Shown here in pieces: positions 34,507 to 42,478 of a stretch of 64,000 nt of DNA. The translations under genes and the position numbers were made by a program. Origin of the DNA: an uncultured Oscillospiraceae bacterium (GTDB lineage Bacteria; Bacillota; Clostridia; Oscillospirales; Acutalibacteraceae); contig CABUFC010000004.1 of the NCBI GenBank assembly GCA_902490735.1, forward strand, positions 68,040-132,039. The letters run 5' to 3'. Positions within the stretch are counted from its first letter, which is position 1, and each line of letters begins with the position of its first letter. The notes beneath the pieces are model-generated. The model made no database searches, was not told the DNA's origin, and was given only the letters and a program-made list of their open reading frames with translations.

Positions 34507-35117
34507 TGCAAATAATAAACACCGTTTACAAAAAAGGGCTGGTAGAAATTATGCTGTCCAACGGCACTGTCAGCCCGCCTATACTTTATTCTTTGTTTGC
34601 TGCAAGCGGTTTTTCTAAAGGCGACGATATTTCGGAAAGCGAGCTGTTAAATCTTTACAGCGTTTCAGAAGAAAAGCGCGCATACAACCGCGCTATATAC
34701 TTAGTTTCGAAAAGCGATATGTCTAAAGGAATGCTAATAGAAAAGCTTAAGAAAAATTTTTCCGATGACTTTGCGCTTGCCGCTGCAAACGCAGTAGAGC
34801 AAAAAGGGTATATTTGCGACGCGAACTATGCAAAACGACTAATTAAAAAAATGCTTTTAGAAGGGCGCTCGGAAAAAGAGATTTACGAAAAGCTAAAACA
34901 GAAAAAAATTTCAAAAGATATAATTGAAGAAGAATTTTCCGTGACAGATTTTTCGGATTATGAAAACTGCGCCGAATTAATAAGAAAAAAATATGCCGCA
35001 AAGCTTTTGGAAGAAAACGGCAAGCAAAAGGTAATTTCTGCACTAATGCGGCGCGGATACGGATTTGACGATATAAAAAAAGCACTCAATAAGTATTGCG
35101 AGGAACAGGATGTATAA
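34506..35117 (+). CDS. recX: Regulatory protein RecX
   Basis: Modulator of RecA filaments, 203 residues and all helical. Tandem three-helix repeats are visible: AIYLVSKSDMSKGMLIEKLKKNF, AKRLIKKMLLEGRSEKEIYEKLKQKKI and then KQKVISALMRRGYGFDDIKKAL, written here in part. Start and stop overlap recA (1 bp) and rimO (8 bp), supporting translational coupling. Confidence 0.9.
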   Translation: MQIINTVYKKGLVEIMLSNGTVSPPILYSLFAASGFSKGDDISESELLNLYSVSEEKRAYNRAIYLVSKSDMSKGMLIEKLKKNFSDDFALAAANAVEQKGYICDANYAKRLIKKMLLEGRSEKEIYEKLKQKKISKDIIEEEFSVTDFSDYENCAELIRKKYAAKLLEENGKQKVISALMRRGYGFDDIKKALNKYCEEQDV

Positions 35118-36438
35118 GGTTGGAATGATTTCGCTCGGCTGTCCCAAAAACCAGGTCGATGCGGAAATAATGCTTAAAAAGCTTTCAGACGAAGGGTTTA
35201 AAATAACCCCCCGCGAGGATGACGCAGACGTTATAATCGTAAACACCTGCGGATTTTTGGAAAGTGCCGCACGCGAGGCTATTGAGGCAATCCTTGAAGC
35301 CGCAAGCTACAAAAAATACGGCAAATTAAAAAGCCTTATTGTAACGGGCTGCTTAGCAGAACGGTACAAAAACGACATAACCGAGGAAATTCCCGAAGTG
35401 GACGTTGTTGTAGGTCTTGGCGAAAACTCCAACATTGCAAATATCGTCCATAATGCTATAAAAGGCCAACACGAAAACCGTTTTAACGACAAGTGCCTGC
35501 TTCCTTTAGAGGGCGAGCGTATTCTTACAACCCCTAAATATTCGGCATATTTAAAAATAGCCGAAGGCTGTTCTAACGCGTGCAGTTATTGCGCAATACC
35601 TTCTATTCGCGGAAAATTCAGAAGCCGCACGCCAAAAAGCATTATAGAAGAAGCAAAGCTTTTAGCGGCAGACGGCGTAAAAGAGCTTACGGTTATAGCG
35701 CAGGATACCACGGCTTACGGTATGGATCTTTTAGAAAAGCCGACGCTAGCCTGCCTTTTAAAAGAGCTTTGCAAAATTGACGGTATAGAATTTATAAGAA
35801 CTTTATATACATATCCCGATAAAATCACCGACGAGTTAATAGAAACAGTAAAAACAGAGCCTAAAATATGCAAGTATTTTGACATTCCCATTCAGCACAT
35901 TAACGACCGCATTTTAAAAAGCATGCGCCGGCACACAACCAAACAACAAATTTTGGACGTTATTGCAAAAATAAGAAGAGAAATTCCGGGCGTTACATTA
36001 AGAACCAGCCTTATTGCCGGATATCCAACGGAAACGGAAGATGAATTTTGCGAGCTTTGCGAGTTTGTAAAGGCTGTAAAGTTTGACAGGCTCGGTTGTT
36101 TTGCATATTCTAAAGAGGAAGGCACCTTTGCCGCAACGCTTGACGGCCAAATAGACGAGCAAACAAAAATTGACCGCGCCGAAAACATCATGACCGAGCA
36201 GGCGCGCATTATGGAAGAATTAAACCGCAAAAAAATCGGAACAAAAATTGCTGTTTTAGTTGAAGGGTACGACGGTTATATAAAAGCATATTACGGCAGA
36301 AGCGAATCCGACGCGCCCGAAATTGACGGCAAGGTATTTTTTACGTCTAAAAACAAGCTTAACGCCGGCGATATTGCCGAAGTAATTATAAACGATACTC
36401 TTGAATATGATTTATTGGGAACAAACACTAAAAATTAA
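35110..36438 (+). CDS. rimO: Ribosomal protein S12 methylthiotransferase
   Basis: Radical-SAM enzyme (442 residues) that methylthiolates Asp of ribosomal protein S12. The N-terminal UPF0004 domain has conserved Cys in ISLGCPKNQVDAE, VNTCGFLESA and VTGCLAERY. The radical-SAM CxxxCxxC motif is CSNACSYCAIPSIRGKFRSR. A C-terminal TRAM domain (about 375-440) follows. The order LGCPKN identifies RimO rather than MiaB. Overlaps recX by 8 bp. Confidence 0.96.
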   Translation: MYKVGMISLGCPKNQVDAEIMLKKLSDEGFKITPREDDADVIIVNTCGFLESAAREAIEAILEAASYKKYGKLKSLIVTGCLAERYKNDITEEIPEVDVVVGLGENSNIANIVHNAIKGQHENRFNDKCLLPLEGERILTTPKYSAYLKIAEGCSNACSYCAIPSIRGKFRSRTPKSIIEEAKLLAADGVKELTVIAQDTTAYGMDLLEKPTLACLLKELCKIDGIEFIRTLYTYPDKITDELIETVKTEPKICKYFDIPIQHINDRILKSMRRHTTKQQILDVIAKIRREIPGVTLRTSLIAGYPTETEDEFCELCEFVKAVKFDRLGCFAYSKEEGTFAATLDGQIDEQTKIDRAENIMTEQARIMEELNRKKIGTKIAVLVEGYDGYIKAYYGRSESDAPEIDGKVFFTSKNKLNAGDIAEVIINDTLEYDLLGTNTKN

Positions 36439-36447
36439 GGTGAAAAT

Positions 36448-37053
36448 ATGAACATTCCAAACAGGCTTACTTTATCAAGGATTATACTTACCCCGGTTTT
36501 TTTACTGGTGCTTATACTGCCGTTTCCACACCATATGCTTTTGGCGGCGCTTATATTTATCGGCGCTTCTATTACAGACGCGATTGACGGCAACTATGCG
36601 CGAAAGCACGACCTTATAACCGATTTCGGAAAATTTTTAGATCCAATAGCAGACAAAATGCTAACCACCGCCGCATTTTTGGGATTTATATTTTTAGGTA
36701 TCGGCAAGGGTATTGTAATAATTACCTTTTTAGTGCTGTTTCGCGAGTTTGTTATTTCAAGCATTAGGCTTGCCGCTGCGGCTTCCGGAACTGTTATTGC
36801 CGCAAACCGCTACGGTAAATTTAAAACGGTTATGCAGATGGTTGCAATTATTACCGCCATGTTTTTTGAGTACTTCAAGTTTTTAAGCGCGCGGTATTTC
36901 GGAAACTTCCTTGCAACTTTTGCAGGCGGAGCGATTGAAACCGGCATGAATGTTTTAGTGGATTTAATGCTTTGGGCAGCCGCCGTATTAACCGTTATTT
37001 CGGGCATTATATACGTTGTTCAAAATAAAAAATGTATTGACACAAACAAATAA
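36448..37053 (+). CDS. pgsA: CDP-diacylglycerol-glycerol-3-phosphate 3-phosphatidyltransferase
   Basis: Integral membrane enzyme (201 residues) of phosphatidylglycerol synthesis. The CDP-alcohol phosphotransferase motif is complete: DGNYARKHDLITDFGKFLDP followed by IADK, giving the four conserved aspartates. About six transmembrane segments are seen, and MNIPNRLTLSRI is the usual N-terminus. It is the last gene of the prmC-recA-recX-rimO-pgsA series; the Cys T-box promoter starts inside its 3' end. Confidence 0.95.
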   Translation: MNIPNRLTLSRIILTPVFLLVLILPFPHHMLLAALIFIGASITDAIDGNYARKHDLITDFGKFLDPIADKMLTTAAFLGFIFLGIGKGIVIITFLVLFREFVISSIRLAAAASGTVIAANRYGKFKTVMQMVAIITAMFFEYFKFLSARYFGNFLATFAGGAIETGMNVLVDLMLWAAAVLTVISGIIYVVQNKKCIDTNK

Positions 37054-37068
37054 AAGATATAATATAAT
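37037..37068 (+). promoter_or_regulatory. Promoter of the cys T-box transcript
   Basis: TTGACA at 37037-37042 overlaps the end of pgsA. Several overlapping TATAAT/TAATAT candidates at 37058-37068 could serve as the -10, so the exact start is uncertain. Confidence 0.6.
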
Positions 37069-37090
37069 ATAATAAAGCAATAGGTTTAAA

Positions 37091-37316
37091 TGCGATGATG
37101 AGGACAAGTAGCCGGTCCACCGCTTTTTAAGAGAGGAAGTTTTAAGCTGAAATACTTCTAAAAGCGAAACCGTTGAATGCACCTTTTAGCAGACAAGGGG
37201 AAACAACAGTATCTTTGTACGGGAAGCCGCCGTTACCGGTATTTGATTGATAAACAGGAGTGGAACAGCGGGTGCGCCCGCCTCCCTAAAAAAAGGCTTT
37301 CCTTTTTTTAGGGGTT
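37091..37316 (+). promoter_or_regulatory. T-box riboswitch, Cys specifier
   Basis: The leader upstream of cysE and cysS has the T-box elements in order: a stem I base with GATGAGGACAAGTAG, an AGAGAGG bulge (37130), a GCTGAAA loop (37145), a specifier loop whose TGC Cys codon is at 37178-37180, and a T-box core AGTGGAACAGCGGG at 37259. A terminator follows with CCCTAAAAAAAGG at 37284-37296 and its complement at 37301-37313. Uncharged tRNA-Cys should permit read-through. The core departs from the usual GGNACCGCG at one C. Confidence 0.9.
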
Positions 37317-37339
37317 TTATTTTTTATAAAGGAGTGCCT

Positions 37340-37963
37340 ATGTTTTTTAAAACTGCAAGAGAAGATATTGCCGCTGTAAAAGAACGCGATCCCGCGGCAA
37401 GAAACAGCCTGGAAATATTCTTTTTATATCCGGGCGTAAAGGCTATTAGAATGCACAGGAGGGCAAACTTTTGGTATCGCCACGGGTGGCTGTTTTTAGC
37501 GCGGCTTATTTCGCAAAGGGCTGTTAGAAAAACAGGAATTGAAATACACCCGGGCGCTAAAATCGGAAAAAGGCTTGTAATTGACCACGGCACGGGCGTA
37601 GTTATTGGAGAGACGACCGAAATCGGAGACGACTGCCTTATTTATCAGGGCGTAACGCTTGGCGGTACCGGTAAGGATGTTGGAAAGCGCCACCCTACTA
37701 TTGGAAACAACGTAATGATTTCGGCAGGTGCTAAGGTTTTAGGCCCGTTTACCGTTGGAGATAATTCTCGAATAGCCGCAGGCGCCGTTGTACTTGATAC
37801 TGTGCCGCCAAACAGCACAGCCGCAGGAGTGCCTGCAAGAATTGTAAAATTAAACGGCGAAAGAGTCCCGCTTGATCAGGTGCATATACCAGACCCCGTA
37901 AGCCAAGAGCTTTGCCGTTTGCAGCATGAAATAGACGAGCTTAAAAAGAGGATTGAAAAATGA
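37340..37963 (+). CDS. cysE: Serine O-acetyltransferase
   Basis: Makes O-acetylserine for cysteine synthesis (207 residues). The C-terminal half is a left-handed beta helix of hexapeptide repeats: GAKIGKRLVIDHGTGVVIGE, GDDCLIYQGVTLGGTGKD and PTIGNNVMISAGAKVLGPF, with the catalytic His/Asp in IDHGTG. The ATG at 37340 follows AAAGGAG and lies after the T-box terminator; earlier in-frame starts fall inside the T-box. It overlaps cysS by 4 bp. Confidence 0.95.
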   Translation: MFFKTAREDIAAVKERDPAARNSLEIFFLYPGVKAIRMHRRANFWYRHGWLFLARLISQRAVRKTGIEIHPGAKIGKRLVIDHGTGVVIGETTEIGDDCLIYQGVTLGGTGKDVGKRHPTIGNNVMISAGAKVLGPFTVGDNSRIAAGAVVLDTVPPNSTAAGVPARIVKLNGERVPLDQVHIPDPVSQELCRLQHEIDELKKRIEK

Positions 37964-39333
37964 AAATATACGATACGTTAACACGCCAAAAAATCGAACT
38001 TGAAAACGGCAAAGAAATTAAAATTTACGCCTGCGGACCGACAGTTTATAATTTTATTCATATTGGAAACGCAAGGCCTTTATGTGTTTTTGACGTTTTG
38101 CGCAGGTTTTTAAAATACCGCGGATACAAGGTGAAATACGTTCAAAACTTTACCGACGTAGACGACAAGCTTATTGTAAAAGCAAACGAAGAAAAAATTA
38201 CCGTAAAAGAAGTGGCCGAGCGCTACATTAAAGAATTTTTTACTGACGCAGAAGGTCTTAACATTATTCCGGCAGACGTTCACCCGAAGGCCACCGAAAA
38301 CATAGACGCTATTTTAGACATAATTAAAACCCTGATTGACAAAGGCTTTGCCTACGAAAGCGACGGCGACGTATATTTTAGAGCTGAAAAATTTAAAGAT
38401 TACGGCAAGCTTTCACATCAGCCGATGGAAGACCTTTTATCGGGTGCACGAATTGAAATTAACACAAACAAAGAGTCGCCGGCCGATTTTGCTTTATGGA
38501 AAAAAGCAAAGCCGGGCGAGCCATTCTGGCCATCACCCTACGGAAACGGCAGACCCGGTTGGCACATTGAATGCTCGGCTATGGCGGGAAGATACTTAGG
38601 TAAAACCATAGACATTCATTGCGGCGGCGAGGATCTTATTTTCCCGCACCACGAAAACGAAATTGCGCAAAGTGAATGCGCCAACGGCTGTACCTTTGCA
38701 AAAGCGTGGATGCACAACGGGTATATTAACGTTGACAACCGAAAAATGTCAAAATCCCTAGGCAACTTTTTTACCGTGCGCGAGGTGGCGGAAAAATTCG
38801 GGTACGAGCCGATACGCTATATAATGGTGGCGTCGCACTACAGAAGTCCCATTAATTATTCGGTTGACGTTATAAAAAGCGCCGTTTCAAGTATCGAGCG
38901 CCTTTATACCTGCAAAAAGAATTTAAAATTTGCAATTGATACCGCAAAAGAAGGCGGCAGTGTACCCGAATACATTGAAAAAGCCAAAGCCGATTTTATT
39001 GCCGCATTAGACGACGATCTTAACACGGCAGACGGGCTTGGCGCAATATTTACACTTGTTAAAAACGCAAACAACGCGGTTGCAAGCGGCGCTTTAAAAG
39101 AAGAGCTTTCAGCCTGCCTTAACACCCTTTGCGAGCTATGCGGCATACTTGGTTTGTTATACAACGACAGCGACGCCGGTTTAGAAGCGGAAATTGAAGC
39201 TTTGATTGCCGAGCGCACAAAAGCGAGAAAAGAAAAAAATTACGCGCGCGCCGACGAAATAAGAGATACCCTTAAAAACATGGGTATCGAGCTTGAGGAC
39301 ACTAAGGACGGCGTACGCTGGAAAAGAATATGA
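37960..39333 (+). CDS. cysS: Cysteinyl-tRNA synthetase
   Basis: Class I synthetase (457 residues) that charges tRNA-Cys. The HIGH motif is FIHIGNARP, the zinc ligands include YACGPTVYN, IECSAMAG and HHENEIAQSECA, and the KMSKS motif is NRKMSKSLGNF. The C-terminal anticodon-binding domain ends with KDGVRWKRI. Translationally coupled to cysE under T-box control, so Cys synthesis and charging respond to the same signal. Confidence 0.97.
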   Translation: MKIYDTLTRQKIELENGKEIKIYACGPTVYNFIHIGNARPLCVFDVLRRFLKYRGYKVKYVQNFTDVDDKLIVKANEEKITVKEVAERYIKEFFTDAEGLNIIPADVHPKATENIDAILDIIKTLIDKGFAYESDGDVYFRAEKFKDYGKLSHQPMEDLLSGARIEINTNKESPADFALWKKAKPGEPFWPSPYGNGRPGWHIECSAMAGRYLGKTIDIHCGGEDLIFPHHENEIAQSECANGCTFAKAWMHNGYINVDNRKMSKSLGNFFTVREVAEKFGYEPIRYIMVASHYRSPINYSVDVIKSAVSSIERLYTCKKNLKFAIDTAKEGGSVPEYIEKAKADFIAALDDDLNTADGLGAIFTLVKNANNAVASGALKEELSACLNTLCELCGILGLLYNDSDAGLEAEIEALIAERTKARKEKNYARADEIRDTLKNMGIELEDTKDGVRWKRI

Positions 39334-40031
39334 TGAAAAAAATTGATATAGGCAAAAACTTTGTTTATGTTAATGAAAATCATACCTTCGGCACCGACGC
39401 GGTGCTGTTGGCAGATTTCGCAAGCCCGAAAGCCACGGACAATATTTTAGATATCGGTACGGGCTGCGGCATTATTCCGGCGCTTATTTTAAGGGACAAG
39501 CCCTTTTTAAAGGTTAGCGCCGCAGAAATACAAAAAGAAGCCTTTTTGCTTGCGAAAAAAAGCTTTGATGCGCAAAAACTGCCTGTAAAGCTTTACAATA
39601 TGGACATAAACAAGTTTGAAGGCGTACTGCAAAAAAGCTCGTTTTCGCTTATAATCTGCAATCCGCCTTATAAGAAAGCCGCCGGCGGCCTTGTTTCAAA
39701 TAACACGGCAAGAGCCACCGCAAGGCATGAGCTAACGCTTGATTTAAACAGCCTTGCAAGGGTTTCAAGCCTTTTATTAAAGCCTTCAGGAAGGCTTTGT
39801 ATATGTATTAGACCCGAGCGCCTTTGTGACGTTATAAAATGTTTTTCGAACTGCAATTTGGCGGTTAAAAAAATTAAGGCGGTAGCGAAAAACTATTTAA
39901 GCGAGCCAAAGCTTTTGCTTATAGAGGCAAAAAAAGGCGCAAAAAGCGAAGTAAAAATACTTAAGCCGCTTTATTTATATACTTTAGGCGGCGAACCAAC
40001 CGAAGAATACAAAAATATTTGTCGTTATTAG
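39330..40031 (+). CDS. TrmN6-like S-adenosylmethionine methyltransferase
   Basis: Class I methyltransferase (233 residues). Motif I is ILDIGTGCGIIPALIL and the N6-adenine or amino-directed signature NPPYKK is at about residue 110, preceded by HTFGTDAVLLADFA as in the TrmN6/YfiC family that modifies A37 of a tRNA. Two overlapping ATG codons lie at the cysS stop. RNA is the likely substrate, but the exact base is uncertain. Member of the cysE operon. Confidence 0.82.
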   Translation: MMKKIDIGKNFVYVNENHTFGTDAVLLADFASPKATDNILDIGTGCGIIPALILRDKPFLKVSAAEIQKEAFLLAKKSFDAQKLPVKLYNMDINKFEGVLQKSSFSLIICNPPYKKAAGGLVSNNTARATARHELTLDLNSLARVSSLLLKPSGRLCICIRPERLCDVIKCFSNCNLAVKKIKAVAKNYLSEPKLLLIEAKKGAKSEVKILKPLYLYTLGGEPTEEYKNICRY

Positions 40032-40045
40032 AAAGGAAGAATGCT

Positions 40046-41023
40046 TTGCGAAAATCCGCAACCATAAAAGACGTAGCAAAAAAAGCAGGCGTATCAATAT
40101 CTGTAGTGTCATACGTGCTTAACAACACTCCCGGCAAAACAATTACAAAAGCTACCAAACTTAAGGTGTTTAACGCTGCAAAAGAGCTGCATTATGTGCC
40201 GTCTTCTGCCGCTAAAATGTTGCGCGTCGGAAGCACACAAACCATAGCGCTGGTGTCTTACTGGGACGTATCTGACGCCTCTTCTTCTATGTTTTTATCG
40301 GGACTTTTATATGAGCTTAATTCAAACGGGTACAGCCTTCTTTTATCCGATACGGAAAGCACTTCAAAAAAAACCATGTCACATCTTTTAAAAAGGTTTT
40401 TGCCGTGCGGAGTTGTCGTATTACCGCCTCACAGAGATATTCCGGAATACAACGAAGAGGACATAAAAAAAGCATTAAAACCGCTAAATATTCCCTCGGT
40501 GTTTTTAAAAAGCGACAATTTATCAAACGAAGGTATATACTGTGATTACTTTAAAACCGGCTACATCGCTGCAGAGTACCTTATAAAAAAGGAAATAACA
40601 AAGCTTTGCTATGTAAAGTCCAGCTACAATACAAAAAGCGAAGAAGCGCGTCTTGAAGGGTTTTTGTCCTGCCTTAAATACTATAATTTAAAACCGATTG
40701 AAATTTTAGACGAAACAACGGTTTCAAATATTTTTAAAAACAAAGAAATTTGCGGCGCTGTTACAAGCAAAAGCGACATGGCTTACAAAATTATCGAGTA
40801 TGCCGAGCAAAACGGGATTTCTTTGCCAAAAGAACTTAGCATTATATCTGCTAACGACAAGCCGTTTAACCAATACCTTCGTCCTGCGCTTACCGCTGTA
40901 AAGCTTCCTCTTCGCGAGCTTGGCCGCGCCGCCGGAGTTAAAATTTTAAACACCGTATGCGGTACCAACAATCCTTTGCCGCAAATCGACTATAAAATCA
41001 TTGAGAGAAAGAGCGTAAAATAA
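40046..41023 (+). CDS. LacI family transcriptional regulator
   Basis: Repressor of 325 residues. The N-terminal helix-turn-helix and hinge read TIKDVAKKAGVSISVVSYVLNN and then KLKVFNAAKELHYVPSSAAKML, followed by a periplasmic-binding-protein-like sensor domain (about 60-320). The start is taken as TTG at 40046 because GAAAGGAAG stands before it; no ATG is in frame. It is 1 bp upstream of the MATE gene start, so it may control that exporter, though this is only inferred from adjacency. Confidence 0.88.
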   Translation: MRKSATIKDVAKKAGVSISVVSYVLNNTPGKTITKATKLKVFNAAKELHYVPSSAAKMLRVGSTQTIALVSYWDVSDASSSMFLSGLLYELNSNGYSLLLSDTESTSKKTMSHLLKRFLPCGVVVLPPHRDIPEYNEEDIKKALKPLNIPSVFLKSDNLSNEGIYCDYFKTGYIAAEYLIKKEITKLCYVKSSYNTKSEEARLEGFLSCLKYYNLKPIEILDETTVSNIFKNKEICGAVTSKSDMAYKIIEYAEQNGISLPKELSIISANDKPFNQYLRPALTAVKLPLRELGRAAGVKILNTVCGTNNPLPQIDYKIIERKSVK

Positions 41024-41024
41024 A

Positions 41025-42419
41025 TTGAAAAACGAAGGCATTTTAAAATCTTTTATCGGATCCGGGGCCTTTTACAAAAGGGTTGTAGCCCTAACACTTC
41101 CGATAATGCTTCAAAATTTAATAACCAACTTTGTAAATATGCTTGATAACGTAATGGTGGGAAGCATCGGCACAAACGAAATGACCGGCGTTGCCATTAC
41201 AAATCAACTTTTATTTGTTTTTAATTTATGTATTTTCGGCGCGGTATCCGGCGCCGGTATTTTCGGCGCGCAGTATTTTGGCAAAGGCGACGATGAAGGC
41301 ATTCGGTACACTCTTAGGTACAAAATTGTAATTTCTTTATTGTTTGCCGCGGTTTTTATTGCATTGTTTGCAACCTTGCCAAATGCGCTTATCGGCATTT
41401 ATTTAAAAGGTGAGAGCACTCCCGGAGCGGCCGAGCAAACACTTTTATTTGCAAAAGAGTATCTTAACATTATGCTTTTAGGCCTTGTGCCGTTTGCGTT
41501 TGTGCAATGCTACTCGAGCACTTTAAGAGAGTGCGACGATTCGGTTTTGCCGATGAATGCCGGAATATCTGCAGTGCTTATTAATTTATTGTTTAACTAT
41601 CTATTAATTTACGGAAATTTCGGGTTCCCCAAGCTCGGGGTAAAAGGCGCCGCGATAGCTACGGTTATATCCCGTTTTGCCGAACTTTTAATTATTATAG
41701 TCTTTACAAAATTAAAATCCGAAAAATACAGCTTTTTAAAGGGCGCTTTAAAAAGCCTTAAAATACCCTTTAAGCTTTGCTTAAATATAACCAAAAAAGC
41801 GATTCCCCTTATGCTTAACGAAACCCTTTGGGCAATAGGTATTGCTCTTATTAACCAAAGCTACTCTTTAAGAGGATTAAACGTGGTTGCAGCGCAAAAT
41901 ATTTCAAGCACGTTTTGGAATGTATTCTCGGTGGCATTTATGTCAATAGGCGTGGCTATAGGCATTATTTTAGGCCAGGTGTTAGGTTCCGGAAAGACGA
42001 ACGAGGCGCTCGATTACTGCAAAAAACTTATGGCCTTTTCGTTTGCGGTAAGCATTGTTGTGGCTGTTATTTACGCGTTTTGCGCAAACTTTATTCCTCT
42101 TTTATATAACACCACAAGCGATATAAGGGGTCTTTCTACGGCGCTTATGCAAATAACCGCCCTTGCAATGCCGATAGATGCCATTGCGCATGCAGGCTAT
42201 TTTTCACTTAGAAGCGGCGGCAAAACCATAATTACGATGTTGTTTGATTCCTGCTTTGTACTGTTTATAAGTTTACCTCTTTCGGTAGTTTTGTGCCGAT
42301 TTACAAATCTTGATTTTTTGACCGTGTTTTTAATAATGCAGCTGCATAACGGGCTAAAGGCAATTATTAGTATAATACTTATTAAAACCGGAATATGGAT
42401 AAAAAACATTGTAGAATAA
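41025..42419 (+). CDS. MATE family efflux transporter
   Basis: Polytopic membrane exporter of 464 residues with twelve predicted helices in two halves. The N-terminus FYKRVVALTLPIMLQNLI and NMLDNVMVGSIG are typical of the DinF/NorM-type family. Expected to use a sodium or proton gradient to expel drugs or metabolites. The likely start is TTG at 41025; RBS is weak, suggesting coupling to the LacI gene ending 2 bases earlier. It closes the cysE operon at a strong terminator. Confidence 0.93.
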   Translation: MKNEGILKSFIGSGAFYKRVVALTLPIMLQNLITNFVNMLDNVMVGSIGTNEMTGVAITNQLLFVFNLCIFGAVSGAGIFGAQYFGKGDDEGIRYTLRYKIVISLLFAAVFIALFATLPNALIGIYLKGESTPGAAEQTLLFAKEYLNIMLLGLVPFAFVQCYSSTLRECDDSVLPMNAGISAVLINLLFNYLLIYGNFGFPKLGVKGAAIATVISRFAELLIIIVFTKLKSEKYSFLKGALKSLKIPFKLCLNITKKAIPLMLNETLWAIGIALINQSYSLRGLNVVAAQNISSTFWNVFSVAFMSIGVAIGIILGQVLGSGKTNEALDYCKKLMAFSFAVSIVVAVIYAFCANFIPLLYNTTSDIRGLSTALMQITALAMPIDAIAHAGYFSLRSGGKTIITMLFDSCFVLFISLPLSVVLCRFTNLDFLTVFLIMQLHNGLKAIISIILIKTGIWIKNIVE

Positions 42420-42436
42420 TCCGGCAAGCCATATTA

Positions 42437-42472
42437 AAAAAGCACCTATGGGGTTTTCCCACAGGTGCTTTT
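42437..42472. terminator. Bidirectional terminator
   Basis: AAAAGCACCT with AGGTGCTTTT, plus an inner GGG/CCC pairing, form a long hairpin between the convergent MATE and SGNH/dockerin genes. Confidence 0.9.
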
Positions 42473-42478
42473 CTTTAT

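Noticed and set aside
37247..37339. Upstream start of cysE giving 31 extra residues
   Set aside because: That start lies inside the T-box and before its terminator; the ATG at 37340 has a proper AAAGGAG and the normal N-terminus.
39961..40045. LacI start at 40019
   Set aside because: The TTG at 40019 lies inside the methyltransferase gene without ribosome site; the TTG at 40046 has GAAAGGAAG before it.
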